A DNA stretch of 64,000 bases from Paragordius varius (Eukaryota; Nematomorpha): contig OZ176056.1 in NCBI GenBank assembly GCA_964247055.1, positions 5,022,001-5,086,000 of the forward strand. Reading direction: 5' to 3'. Positions 38,501 to 49,234 of the stretch are shown here, piece after piece (within the stretch, counting starts at the first letter, position 1; every line of letters begins with the position of its first letter). The position numbers and the translations under genes are program-made. The notes under the pieces were generated by a model that did not search any database, was not told where the DNA came from, and was given only the letters and a program-made list of their open reading frames with translations.

Positions 38501-41500
38501 AAAATTAATTATATTTGAAATCGAATGATCCAACACGTTTTCCGGAAAATTGTCTCAGAGTAACGATTTTTCTGGACTTCTGTGTTCAAAAAAATCCGTT
38601 TTTTACAATGGGGTGGGCCCGAATTGGGAGCCTAATTCAAAAAAAGGGCAAAGCTATTGTCGGGACATTCATCATTGATTATATTTTTTGACATTTGGAT
38701 TTGAATGGGTCCGGTTATCCGGAAACAGATCACAAAGCCAGCATTTTTCATTTTTATAAATATATAGATTATAATGATCGGAAAAGAAATGCTGGTATAA
38801 ACAGCCTTTCCGAACCAGAAGATTTTATGTTAAATTTATCTACGATAATCGTTATTTTTCTTTATAACAATAATTTTACAATTAAAAAAACAGTTTTTGT
38901 AAATTATATTTTTATCACTCGCGACCCCATAATTTTGATAGGCGACCCCAAATGGGGTCGCGACCCATAGTTTAAGAAGCCCTGGTCTATATCAATATAT
39001 CGCAATTTATTCCAAATATTTAAAATATATCAACTATATTTGAAAAGTCAAATAATAATAATATTTTTTAAATTTTAGAAGTAGGCTCCAAAAGTCCCAA
39101 ATTTTTGGACCTGTAAGATGGGCTAGCATTCTATTATTAGGCGCAATAATGTCAAGACTGAGCCAAGTCTGATATATGCTTTTGACACCAATAGATAAAA
39201 TTAAAAAATGTAAACTTATCCTCAAAATTTATTTAGTAGCCTACTTTATGAAAACAGTATAAAAACATCTAAGATATTATAGCACTTTTTTTCTATAATT
39301 CGAAGATGCTGTACATCTCTTTAAATTCAATTTTATTGAAAGTTTCGTTCTCTTTCAGAATTGGTTAATTTGAAAAAAAAAATTGATTTTGTAGTTATCA
39401 CAGTTGTGGTTCTGCTCGATATCGAATCGAAAAATTAGACCACTTTATATCAAAAAATTGTTTTTGGTATAAATAAAATTAAATATATATAAGTTTAACT
39501 GTTAAGGCTAGAAGGTATAAACGCTTTGATAGTATTTTTTTCGACTTTAAATTTATTAGGTCTGGTTCTTTCTCACTTAACTTATATCGTTATAGTTTAT
39601 CTTTCTTTCATTAACCTTTTAAATTTAAATAATTTTCTTAAAGAAATAAATATGAATTTCTTGGTTGTATCATTAGCACACAGAATCCGATAAAATATGG
39701 CTTATATTGAATTTTAAGGATATAGCTCAATTTTTTAGACAAAAACATTAATAATATTGGCGCGATAAAGTTTTGGAAACTACATAATAAAAATGCCATT
39801 GAATGGGCAAATATATTTGCTTCGAGGTAAACCTTATAAAAGGTAATTATGTGTTATAAATATAGAAATATATAAAAAAATATAATCAAATATATAAACC
39901 TTACCTTTTATCAAATTCGGGAGTCACAAGATCGTTGAAAGAATATCTATGAGAAGGCTAAGAGACGCCACATGACCAGCCTCTAACAAACACAATTACG
40001 CAATATATACCATTTGCACTCTTTAAGAGTGTCCTTGAACACTTCAAGTCTTGAACAGTTCAAGTTGGTTCTGGAACATTTCAAGTTGGTCCTTGAACAC
40101 TTCGGTCCTTAAAATTTATAAATTTTGAATTAACCATAATTTTTGCACTTATTTTTTTATTTTATTATTTATTAACCTAATTTTCTTTATTAAATAAAAA
40201 ATTTTATTGAAAAACCACCTTTTGGTTTCAAACAATTTTTTTTAAATTTAACAAAATTATTGACTTTTAAATGTTTTTAATGAAAAATTTTAATTATATA
40301 ACCCAGAAAACTTATATATTTTTTCATTTCGTAAAATCTTATAAACATCCAAAATTATTATAAGAAACTAATAAATATATACGGTTTCTCAAAGATTAAA
40401 AGTTGATATAGATTAAAAATTTATGTTGAATAATAGAAAATAGGTTAAAAACAATAAAATAGATGAATTATTTACGATTTGGTTATAAAAGTTAAAAACA
40501 AAACAAAAAAGTCAAAGGACCAACTTGAAGTGTTCAAGGACCAACTTGAAATGTTCAAGGACCATCTTGAACTGTTCAGGGACCAACTTGAATTGTTCAA
40601 GGGCCAACTTAAAATGTTCAAGGACCAACTTGAAGTGTTTAAGGACACTCTTGAAGTGCAAATTGTATAGATATATTTATCTACATAACATTTGCGATAA
40701 CTAACATGTCAAACACGCTAAAAACGTGAAAATTACATTATAAATCTCTTTACAATTTGAAATGTAAGATGTTAGTAATATAAAGTTTAAATCTATTGGT
40801 TTAATGGTAATGACCCTCAAATTTGGTTTTCAAAACTCACACATCATAAACAGACCTCTAATATAGATGGATGATATAATCGGTATAATGATATATTTAA
40901 AATTATTATGGATTAATCTTAGGGGTTTCAACACAAATGGCTTTGCCATCCCCATTTTTAATCCAAAAATTACAACGAGCCGCATTTGAAATATATATGT
41001 GTATTTAAAAATAATTTATTAGATTTCATAAAAAGGCTTCAAAAAGAAAACTATATGAAACAATTTTTCTCATTCTTGCTTTTTAGATATATCTATATAA
41101 AAAATTGTCTAAGAAATATCAATTTTACCAAAATTTTTGAACATGTGTTTTGCAAATTATAGTTCCATAGTTTTTGCGGGCCGAACAAAGAGCTTCGAGG
41201 CCGCGTGGCCACCCCTGATTTAAACCATTCCCTTATAAGGTAACTTATTGGCTCGCAAGGAAAGAGAGTCCACATAAGTTAGGGCTTCTTAATAAAATAA
41301 ACATAATCGAACCCTCTTTTTAATAGGTTGTTTTAAATTTTATTCTATTTTTCAGATGTAATAAAATAACAAATATATCTTTATTATTTGGCTTTCTAAA
41401 TAAATTGTAGCATAGGTGATATTATTAATATGGTTCAAGAACTTTGATAACTATTTCTAACTTATTAAAATGTCACTTACATCGTTTATTAGATTGATAA

Positions 41501-42295
41501 AAAATGTTATCAAGCCCTACCAAATATCGGATAGTCAATCTTGTTCGGGCTGCTTAGTTGGTGGAGAGTGCGTCCAAAGTGGCCCCTATGCAGGGAAACT
41601 TTTAGAAACTTGTGGTAAACCAAATAATAAAATATTTTAATCTCCTTTGACTATGTTGTAAACGCTTTCTATTATATATGTATACCATTTACAGCTCAAA
41701 TTCACCCTTGAGCAATTCAAATTTACCCTTGAATAATCAAATCACCCTAAAAATAAGTTATGTGTTTTCGGAATAATATAATTCATTTATAAATTATTTC
41801 GTTATGGCATATTCTATCAGTAAAATGTGTATTTTAAACGGAATTTCATTTTCGAAAAATATAAAAAAATATAGGCAATTCTTAATATTCAAAAACACAT
41901 AATTTGTTTCATAGTGATATGAATTCAATTGTGTATTTGAATTTTTTGAAGTCCAATATAAATTGTTCAAGGGGGAATTTAAGCTGTAAATGGTTTATTT
42001 ACAAATAGAACGTATGTGTACAGCAAACTTCCCATTTTGCAAACGTATTACGCGCAAAAACAAGGAGGTACTGTGTAATCTTCCCTTTTATAAGGATCAT
42101 TGCGACCTTATTTGTGAACCTAGATGTAGGAAAGATGACTTTATTTATAAACAGGAGAACTTTTGCCAAGATGATATCGAAGATTGTGAATCTAAAATTA
42201 ATGCATGCTCTGGTTATTTCCGCAGATGCAGGAAAACATGTGGGAAATGTAATTCAACAATTGGCGAATTATTAAAAAATGAAATTGATTATTAG
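32522..42295 (+). CDS. CRISP-like secreted protein (CAP domain + ShK-like cysteine-rich tail)
   Basis: Six exons join in phase with no internal stop: 32522-32582, 32610-32707, 36600-36839, 37018-37097, 41493-41614, 42009-42295 (888 nt, 295 residues). Residues 1-20 are a signal peptide (FRIIVSIIFLTG). The CAP domain shows EIIVDRHNFHR, PPSNAMFKL|SWNSILGKIAD, VNWSGIVDQWANN, FMQ|VRNGPTREIGC and CLYNPG at the known family positions. After a hinge (SCSGCLVGGEC) come a cysteine-rich stretch and a six-cysteine ShK-like end (FCQDDIEDC....CRKTCGKC, about 253-281), the CRISP layout. The usual CAP tetrad is not preserved: GENxY reads YYGNT, the W..E motif has Asn, and GHFTQ reads REFMQ. So a canonical CAP metal site is unlikely; lipid or protein binding is possible. 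Intron 1 is only 27 nt; introns 2 and 4 contain hAT elements. Role is inferred: venom, immune or reproductive secretions are typical of the family. Confidence 0.87.
32583..32609 (+). other. 27-nt intron, CRISP-like gene
   Basis: CACG|GTACTC...TTTTTAACAG|GTAAG. Removing it joins the signal-peptide exon to the CAP start (..H-G-K-L-P-N-R..) and eliminates an in-frame TAA. Length 27 also keeps frame if retained, so alternative readings must be considered. Confidence 0.7.
33314..35809. mobile_element. Non-autonomous hAT in CRISP intron 2, perfect 8-bp duplication
   Basis: Ends are TAGAGGCGTAGCTTGC and, reversed, CAGTGGCGAAGCTATGG. Both flanks are AGAATATG (33306-33313 and 35810-35817), a perfect 8-bp target duplication. 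No transposase is recognisable in the 2.5 kb. The inside contains a large palindrome (34187-35390). The subterminal GGCGCC..TGCA motifs at both ends correspond to each other. Confidence 0.85.
34187..35390. repeat. Large imperfect palindrome (fold-back) within hAT
   Basis: The left arm (about 34187-34600) and right arm (about 34990-35390) are reverse complements. Shared blocks are AAAATAAATGT, GATAATGAATAT, ATATGCGGTTAAAATACT, ACGCAAAATAT, TTACAAGAATA, AGCTAAAAAATG and GGCGTCAAATTTGAATCAT (some with one mismatch). The centre of about 390 bp is not repeated. A single related arm lies at 28980-29330. Confidence 0.75.
35818..36599. other. CRISP intron 2, right part
   Basis: AT-rich intron sequence right of the hAT. 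No repeat, exon or RNA was recognised. Confidence 0.5.
37479..38984. mobile_element. Non-autonomous hAT (Buster-type ends) in CRISP intron 4
   Basis: Ends are CAGGTTCAACTTTTGTAG and, reversed, CAGGGCTTCTTAAACTATGG followed by GTCGCGACCCC, typical of ZBED/Buster-type hATs. The flanking 8-mers are both GTCTATAT (37471-37478 and 38985-38992). The internal segment 38400-38770 is homologous to 3790-4190. The frame 38695-38970 has no transposase pattern. Confidence 0.88.
40005..40669. mobile_element. MITE with 24-bp minisatellite arms in CRISP intron 4
   Basis: The left end ATATACCATTTGCACTC and the reversed right end TATACAATTTGCACTTC are inverted repeats. Inside each end are inverted arrays of a 24-bp unit (AAGGACCAACTTGAAGTGTT type): about seven units at 40510-40655 and about four, degraded and reversed, at 40020-40110. 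The array on the right reads as KDQLEVFK repeats in one frame, but that follows from the 24-bp period and is not evidence of a gene. Confidence 0.75.
40920..41217. mobile_element. Short hAT-like element in CRISP intron 4
   Basis: The left end TAGGGGTTTCAACACAAATG and the reversed right end CAGGGGTGGCCACGCGGCC bound about 300 bp. The left end matches 3526 and 28136. Flanking 8-mers ATTAATCT and ATTTAAAC match only in part. Confidence 0.55.
41684..41994. mobile_element. MITE in CRISP intron 5
   Basis: Inverted ends ACCATTTACAGCTCAAATTC and ACCATTTACAGCTTAAATTC continue into CACCCTTGAGCAATTCAA/CCCCCTTGAACAATTTA. Inner ttcaa and accctt motifs resemble the MITEs at 17652 and 40005. Its right end is 14 bp before the acceptor of exon 6, so it may supply part of that splice region. 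Confidence 0.75.
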
Positions 42296-43189
42296 GCATA
42301 TGCACAATGTTACTTTATTATAAATTTATGCAGTATAATATCATTTTATTAGGTTTAGATTAAATAATTGATTTTAAATTTTATAGCTTTACAAGCGCAA
42401 CTAAAATTACTTGAGAGGAGCTAATTGTTGCAAAACCAAGGTGTTTAATTACGTTAATTATCAGTTATCAACTAAATGATGTGAGTCGGAAAATTTTCAG
42501 CAACGTGCCAATAAAAGCACCCTTTCCCATAAATCCTAAAAATTTAGGACGTTGAGATCAGGGATCGATAAACGCCAATTAAAATAAATGCCATTATATA
42601 AAATAACTATGATTAAGCCATAATATATAAATAACTGTATTTACAATTTAATACTGTGGCAAGGGATACATATTAATGTTAGTTCCTAGGCCTGAAACTA
42701 ATGAATAATATAAGTTTATTTGCTAAAATATATATCAATCAATAATATATTACATTGAAAAACTTATGTTTTTAAAGATTTTGTTCATTATTACCAGAGT
42801 CTATTTTGATGGCACTAAATTTAAATCAAACAGTTGTTCTGAAATAATAAATCAAATATTTGCAGTCATTGCAAATTTTAAAATTAATTAATTTTATTTT
42901 GTAAGCATTAAATATATACTAGTTTATATACGATTTAAACATAAAGGTACACAAAAAACATTTGGCCTAAAAATATATGAATTTTTAATTAATTTTTAAA
43001 AATATTTTTTTGTGTAGTGCGTCAAGAAAGCCAATGAAAGCATATTTTTTGAATTGAGCACAATACCATAGCTAAGTAATTTGTGTTTGATATCGCTGAA
43101 AAATATAACACTTTTCCAGTAGGTTTGAAAGTATTATATCATTTATTCAAATTACCGTACAATCCGCTGATTATTTTACTTCTAAAGAT
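42296..43189. other. Intergenic, nothing assigned
   Basis: AT-rich sequence downstream of the CRISP-like gene. No further exon, RNA or repeat was recognised. Confidence 0.5.
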
Positions 43190-44110
43190 TTAAACATAAT
43201 GGATAACACGAGAAATTAAATTTTAACTTTTTTAATTGCCATTCTTAAAATTTATTTCAATAAAGCCCATAAATAGTATATCCGAAAAAAAATTGGTACA
43301 ATTAGTATTTATAGATTGGGCCCGAATTAACAATAAACTCAAAATTTTTAAAATTAAAAGTTTTAAATATAGAGTCATGCATTTTCTATCCGAAAAAGCG
43401 CAAAAAATGAATCTTTAGACTGGTAGTAAGCCATTTAACTCAACCTGATGTAAACGTTATTTGACTTTTTATGGTGAAAATAATCCTAAAATAAGTCAAA
43501 GATTTTCATCGATAAATCAATTTAAATTATATAAATTATTTCAATATAAATATTATGGTTACATTAGTATTTAATTTAAAAAATATCTTTGAAAAAGCTT
43601 TTGGTTTCTTTTTTTCTTAAATATTATTAATATCATAATTATTTTGCCTAATGCATAGTTAAATGTATTACATTATGGCTATAACAGATCAAGAATACCT
43701 TAAACTATAATCTGGTCGTTAAAATTTTGAAATTATAAGCTTTCTAAAGAAAATAATATTAATATGGTATAAAAAAATATAAAATTAAAAATGGCGCTTT
43801 AGAGTGACAAAAAAGCAATAAATAAGTGTTTTGATCAAATAACTCTCTTGTGTTATCTTTTTTGGGGATGATTCATTGCCATCTACACAAAGTTTGAGCT
43901 AATTTTATCGATTGGTTTTAAAAATATATTAGTTAAAAACATGCTCTCGCTTCGCGGGTTTGTCGCTTCTATGTCCAATGTTAACTATCGATGTAAAACA
44001 TATTAGTATGCATTTTATAGAATTTTTTATTACTCTTTCGAATGATATATTAAAATGGTCATTTTTTGATTTCAAAGAATAACATTTTTTAAAATTTAAA
44101 TAAAGAGGGG
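43190..44110. repeat. Dispersed repeat, copy 1 (inverted relative to 59865-60840)
   Basis: Collinear with the reverse complement of 59865-60840 over about 0.9 kb. Matching blocks include TGCCATTCTT, AATTAAAAGTTTTA, TGGTAGTAAG, AAAAGCTTTTGGTTT, CATATTAGTATGCATTTTAT and TTATTACTCTTTCGAATGAT. Terminal repeats and coding capacity were not recognised. Confidence 0.7.
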
Positions 44111-44364
44111 AGCGGTAGAATATTGTCCAGTGTAATTATATTTTTGAGACGATCTGATCTACCTTTGTCAGAAAGATTCACTATCGATGATAATAAGGTC
44201 TCCTTTGCGAGACCGTTTTAAGTTATACCTCGAACAGGGATTGCTCAGGATAAAATATCAGGCATCCACCCCAAAACGCTAAAGCGGCCTGGTAACCATC
44301 ATAATCAACAGTCAGTGGCTCTATTTTTAACTTTCTATATAATTATAAAAATGTATCATTCGGG

Positions 44365-44740
44365 TAGTTGGATACCCCGGGTTTTTTTGAATTTAATGTT
44401 TCAAAATATGAAATAGATTAAATGGCAAAAGTTTGCACTTGTAAATGCACCGAAATATATAGAAATCATTCAAAAATTCTTGATATTTATTAAGGTAAAA
44501 CACAAAGGCAAAAATTTAGTGAACGTGACATGTTTGCATTATCTAAAATTAAAAATAATACAAAATAAACCATTTTTTCTGTTTCTATCAATGTTAGATG
44601 GGATATAAAAAAAATAGCTTTAATTTTAGCTCTAAAATAAAATAGCAGGTAGTTTTATTTGGAACTTTTTTTCCCAAACCAAATTTATTTCGGCTTATTT
44701 ATATAATTTTTATTAGGAAAGAAGCACAATTAGCTTTTAA
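44365..44740. mobile_element. Partial copy of palindromic-end MITE
   Basis: It begins GGGTAGTTGGATACCCCGGG and follows the 47816-48378 unit (gcaaaaatttag, aacgtgacatgt, ttatataatttttatta) to about 44740; the right end is missing. An adjacent GC-rich patch with (GA)n at 44790-44870 is unassigned. Confidence 0.65.
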
Positions 44741-45029
44741 AATATAACAACTCGATTTTGTTGGTAGTACCGCGTGAATTTTGTGCTTTTTTGCGCACGG
44801 CGGAGAGAGAGAGAGAACCAAGAACGGCTCCAGACCGGCCCACGCCGAATCCTTCGACGCACCCCAATTTAAAAAGTGTTTACTTATATTGAATTTATAG
44901 GTTATTTGGAATTTTATTCTCAGGGTCACTAGTGGCCCCTGACATCTAAATAGATATTATAAAAAAACTAGGAAAAGACGGTTTAAATTGGTTATCGTAT
45001 AAAAATTTAAATAATTTTATTTATGAAAT

Positions 45030-47735
45030 AGAGACTCGTTACCTCGGAAATGGGGCAAGGACTTTGGAAGATATCGATTATATTACTCGGGTGAAAGTGA
45101 CGGACGAAATGGAGTGGCAGTTATCATAAATCCCAAATTGTCCAATCAGGTTAAAGAGATTAGACGCTATAACAGCCAAATCATGAATTTGGATATTTTG
45201 GTAGGTAACGAGGTAACGGTATTCGGTATATATGCCCCGCAAATAGGTTTACCAAAACAAAAAAGGGAGGGATTTTACGAGACTCTAGATGAAAAATTAG
45301 TCGCTCTCCCTCAATTCAGAATTAAGTTTTTATGTGGGGATTTTAATCGTCATCTTGGTTCAAGTAGGGAATCTTTTGATATATGGCACGGGGGACATTC
45401 TTATGGAGAAAGAAACGAGGAAGGAATTAATTTGCTTAGATTTGCACAATCTCACAATTTGGCGATAGCGAACACGTTTTTCGAAAAAAGAGAGAATCAT
45501 CTAGTAACTTACAAAAGCGGCATAAACAAATCTCATATAGATTTTATATCAATCCCAAGAGACTTACTGAAGCTTGTATTAGAGTGTAAGGTCGTGCCAA
45601 ACTTAGAGATTAGTTCGCAACATAATTCACTTATTTGTAAATTTTTTGAGAAAGAAAAGTCTAAACAAATTGTTCCTTGCTCAAAAAGATTAAAAACTAT
45701 AAAGTGGGAGAAATTATCTGAAAAAAAGCATGCTTTTATAAAAGAAATACGGTTATCCGACGATGGTGGGTTAAATGGTGAGTGAGATAAAGTAAGCCAG
45801 TTAATGTAAAAGGCAGGAACTCTAGTTTGTTAAAGGCGGAAAATCTCAAGTATACAGAGAGGCTTGGCTTTACTGTGAAAGAATAATATTGATGTCACGA
45901 AAAAAAGGTAAGGCTTTTGACAAATGGAGACATACAAGGAATGATGATGATAGAGATAAGTATAAAAGTTTAAATAAATTAGTCGGCCAGGTTAAGAAAG
46001 AAAAGATGAATTTATTTTATGATGAGTTAAATAGTAAACAAAGTTTAAACAAAGTGTATAAAGTTGCACAGCAAAAGAATAAACGCAGGATGGATGTGCC
46101 AGGTTATGCGACTGCAATAAAAGGAAAAGATGGAAACTTGCTGTGCGAAAATGTAGAAATATTAAAAAGATGGAAAGAGTACTTTGTGAGTTTAGATGAA
46201 GGGGTAGGCGAGATATTTTTGCCAAAGACAATTAAAGCTACTGATAGAACAATAGAAGCAATTACAGAAAAGGAGGTAGAATCCAATTTGTTAGAAATGC
46301 CAAACAACAAGGCTGTATGATCGGACGACATAATTATAAATTGTTGGAAAGTGCTTGGAAACGCTGGAGTAAATTGCTTGGAGCGTGTTTTTAATAAAAT
46401 TGTTTCAACTCATATAATCTCGGTTGAATGGGAGGAAAGTTTAACTGTGCCTTTATTTAAAAGAAAAGGTGATATAAATGAATGTAGTAATTATAGAGGG
46501 ATAAAACTAATGTCGCACACCATGAAATTGTTTTTTAAAAATAATTGAAAAGCGAATCAGGAAAATCATATCTATAGAAGGAAATCAATTTGGTTTCATG
46601 CCAGGAAAGTCAACAGTAAACCCTATACATGCGGTTAGGAGGTTGATTAAACACATTGAAAAAAAAAGAAAGAATTAGAGGGGTTTTAATTGACATAGAG
46701 AAGGCTTTGACAGGATTCCTAGAGACAATATTTGGTGGAGTCTCCGTCGTAAAAAGGTGCCAGAAAGTTATATTAAGTTGTTACAAATAATGTACGAATC
46801 CCACACCTCCAGGATTAAAACCCCACAAGGTTTATCAGAGCCCTTTTCAATAAAGCATGGAGTCTACCAAGGCTCATCACTCAGCCCCTTATTGTTTATA
46901 TTTTATATGGACGAAGTGGCCAAAATTGTTAATGTGAGGTCAGGTTGGTACTTAATGTATGCAGATGACATAATCATCTTGTCTGATTCATTAAGTGAGT
47001 TAAAGCGAAAGGTAAACAGGTGGGTTGTTATACTGGATCAATACGGTCTGAAAGTAAACAAAGCAAAAACCGTTATTACGTTTAGGGGTCCACAACATGA
47101 AATGGTAGTTGATGATAGTTGGGTTCTAAAGGGTAAAAAAAGTTGCAATATTTGGCTATTTTAAGTTCAGATGGTTCGTTGACCGATGATATTAATTTAT
47201 GAATAAAGATCAGCTGGGTAAATTGGAAAAAAATTTCGAGCGTGTTAAGCGATCGAAATATTGATGTTAGAGTGAAAGGTAAGATTTACAGTTCAGTTGT
47301 CCAGCCCTTAATGATGTATAATTCACAGACGTGGGGTGTCAAAAAATCCGAAGAAAGACATTTTAACGTGACGGAAAGGAAAACTTAGAATGACGTGTGG
47401 GGTAATAAGAAAGGACAAAATTGAGAACAGATTTATTCGTGGGAGCACAGATATTCCAATAGTGGAAAGAATGTCAAAAAATAGGCTACGTTGGTTCGGA
47501 CACATTGAAAGGAGAGATTCTAATTATATTGCAAAAATATAGATAGTCATATAGTTGAGGGAAAGCGAGGACGTGGGCGGCCTAAAACGAAATGGATAGA
47601 TACAGTAAAAAGAGAGATAGCAGAATAACAGCTTATTGCATAGGACGCCATAGATAGAGTTCTATGGCAAGACAGGTTGTATAACATGACCACTCTCACG
47701 AGTGAAAACATGTATTTTATAATGAAATAAAACCT
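45030..47735 (+). mobile_element. RTE-clade LINE, 5'-truncated, broken ORF
   Basis: 45090-45785 encodes most of an RTE endonuclease (GVAVIINPKL.., FGIYAPQ, FLCGDFNRHLG, SHIDFI). The reverse transcriptase follows: 45889-46320 (thumb-proximal region and ..EMPNNKAV then TGA before SDDI), 46351-46548 (ECSNYRGIKLM), 46757-47164 with GVYQGSSLSPLLF and the catalytic YADD. The C-terminal FGHIERRDSNY, KTKWIDT and DAIDRVLW boxes lie at 47480-47680. Several stops and frame changes interrupt it. The true 5' end of the ORF is missing. Confidence 0.9.
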
Positions 47736-47815
47736 TGTATCAAACAACTTCAAAGCCAGTTTGATTTAGCAAAATATTGTGCTATTTTATTCTATGGTTA
47801 AAATTAAAGTTTCAA

Positions 47816-48378
47816 TTAACACTTGGATACAACACGCTCATTTCAGTCCTTCGATTCGAATTGGGGTAGTTAGATACCCCATGCCTGTTTAAAATAAATT
47901 TCTGAAAAAAATATGAAAGCAATCGAAACCATGGCAAAATTTTGCACGAAATAAAAAAAATCTTATTCAAAAATACTTGATAATAATTATTTTAAGTTAA
48001 AGCCAAAGGCAAAAATTTAGACAACGTGACATGTGTGGAATGGTAAAATTGAAAAATAACGCAAAATAAATAGCCTTTTCTATTTCTAACAATTTATGAT
48101 GTAATTTAAATAAAAAATTAGTTTTATATTTACCCTTAAAATAAAATGATGAGGATATTTTGCAAAAATTTTGTAAAATAAAAATGGCGTCGGATTAGTT
48201 TGACATGGAATTTTTCAAAACAAAATCTTATTTAGATATTTTTGTTTATTTATATAATTTTTATTAAGATAGAAGCATAAATTTAAATTAAAACCGTTTC
48301 CTTCAGTAGCTTTTTAAAAATACCAATTTAAATTTAGTCTGGGGTATTTAGATACCCCAATTTGAATCGAAGTGTTAA
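47816..48378 (+). mobile_element. MITE with palindromic GGGGTATTTAGATACCCC ends, unit 1
   Basis: Inverted ends are TTAACACTTGGATACAACAC..TTCGATTCGAATTGGGG and, reversed, TTAACACTTCGATTCAAATTGGGG. At both ends a perfect or near-perfect 18-bp palindrome follows. About 560 bp, non-coding. It pairs with unit 2 as a large inverted repeat. Confidence 0.75.
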
Positions 48379-48624
48379 ACATCTGTCAATATGAACAAAA
48401 AATGATTAAATATATCTATTGATCCAATTCAGAGCCATGGTAATTTTTATTCGTTTATCTATAAAATAAGTGTTATTAAATTTGTTTAAGAATGATTATT
48501 TTTTATAAATCGGTTCAATGTTATGTAACTGCAACTTCCGAGTTTTTACATATTTTTGTTAATATATAATTTTAAACAGGTTTAGGGCCACTAGTTATCC
48601 CAATTATAGGAGTGGTTGTGCAAG

Positions 48625-49187
48625 TGTTATCACTTGGATTCGAATTCGGGTATCTAAATACCCCAGGCTAAATTTGATTTAGGATTTTTAAAGAACTACT
48701 GGAGGGAACGGCTCAATTTGAATTTATGCTTCTATCCTAATAAAAATTACATAAATATGGCAAAATATCTAAATAAAATTTTGTTTTGAAAAAAAAGTTC
48801 CATATCAAACTACTTCGACGCCATTTTTATTTTACGTTTGCAAAATATCATCTTCGTTTAATTTAAAAGGTAAAATTAAAGCTAATTTTTTATTTAAATT
48901 ACATCCATTAATAGAAATAGAAAAAGCGGTTTATTCTGTTTTATTTTTCAATTTTACCATTGCACACATGTCACGTTGATTATATTTTTACCTTTCGGTT
49001 TTAGCTTAAAATAATTAATATGAATTATTTTTGAATAAAATTTTTTTTATATATAACAGTTTAAGGGGAAAATTTTGCCATAGTTTCAATTCCTTCCATA
49101 TTTTTTAAAAAATTTATTAAACAGGGTATTTAACTACCCCAATTTGAATCGAAGGACTAAAATGAATGTGTTGTATCCAAGTGTTAA
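48625..49187 (-). mobile_element. Same MITE family, unit 2, inverted; abuts MRPL21
   Basis: Reverse complement of unit 1 throughout (for example ATGTCACGTTG, AATTTTACCATT, CGACGCCATTTTTATTTTAC, ATAAAAATTACATAAATA). It ends GTATCCAAGTGTTAA at 49187, 48 bp before the MRPL21 start codon. The 48379-48624 spacer is unique. Confidence 0.75.
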
Positions 49188-49234
49188 AGGCATACTGACT
49201 TGCAGAAAAAGAAACATCGCATGTTTAAAAAAGC

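Noticed and set aside
40510-40655. Possible CRISPR-like array
   Set aside because: Head-to-tail 24-bp repeats without spacers, in an animal genome and inside a MITE.
40479-40670. 63-codon frame of KDQLEVFK-type octads, like a coiled-coil protein
   Set aside because: It is a direct translation of a 24-bp minisatellite within a MITE; the opposite arm carries the same units reversed.
41470-41492. ATG at 41470 as the start of a separate small ShK gene
   Set aside because: No signal peptide; joining 37097 to the acceptor at 41492 keeps phase and gives the standard CRISP order of CAP then cysteine-rich tail.
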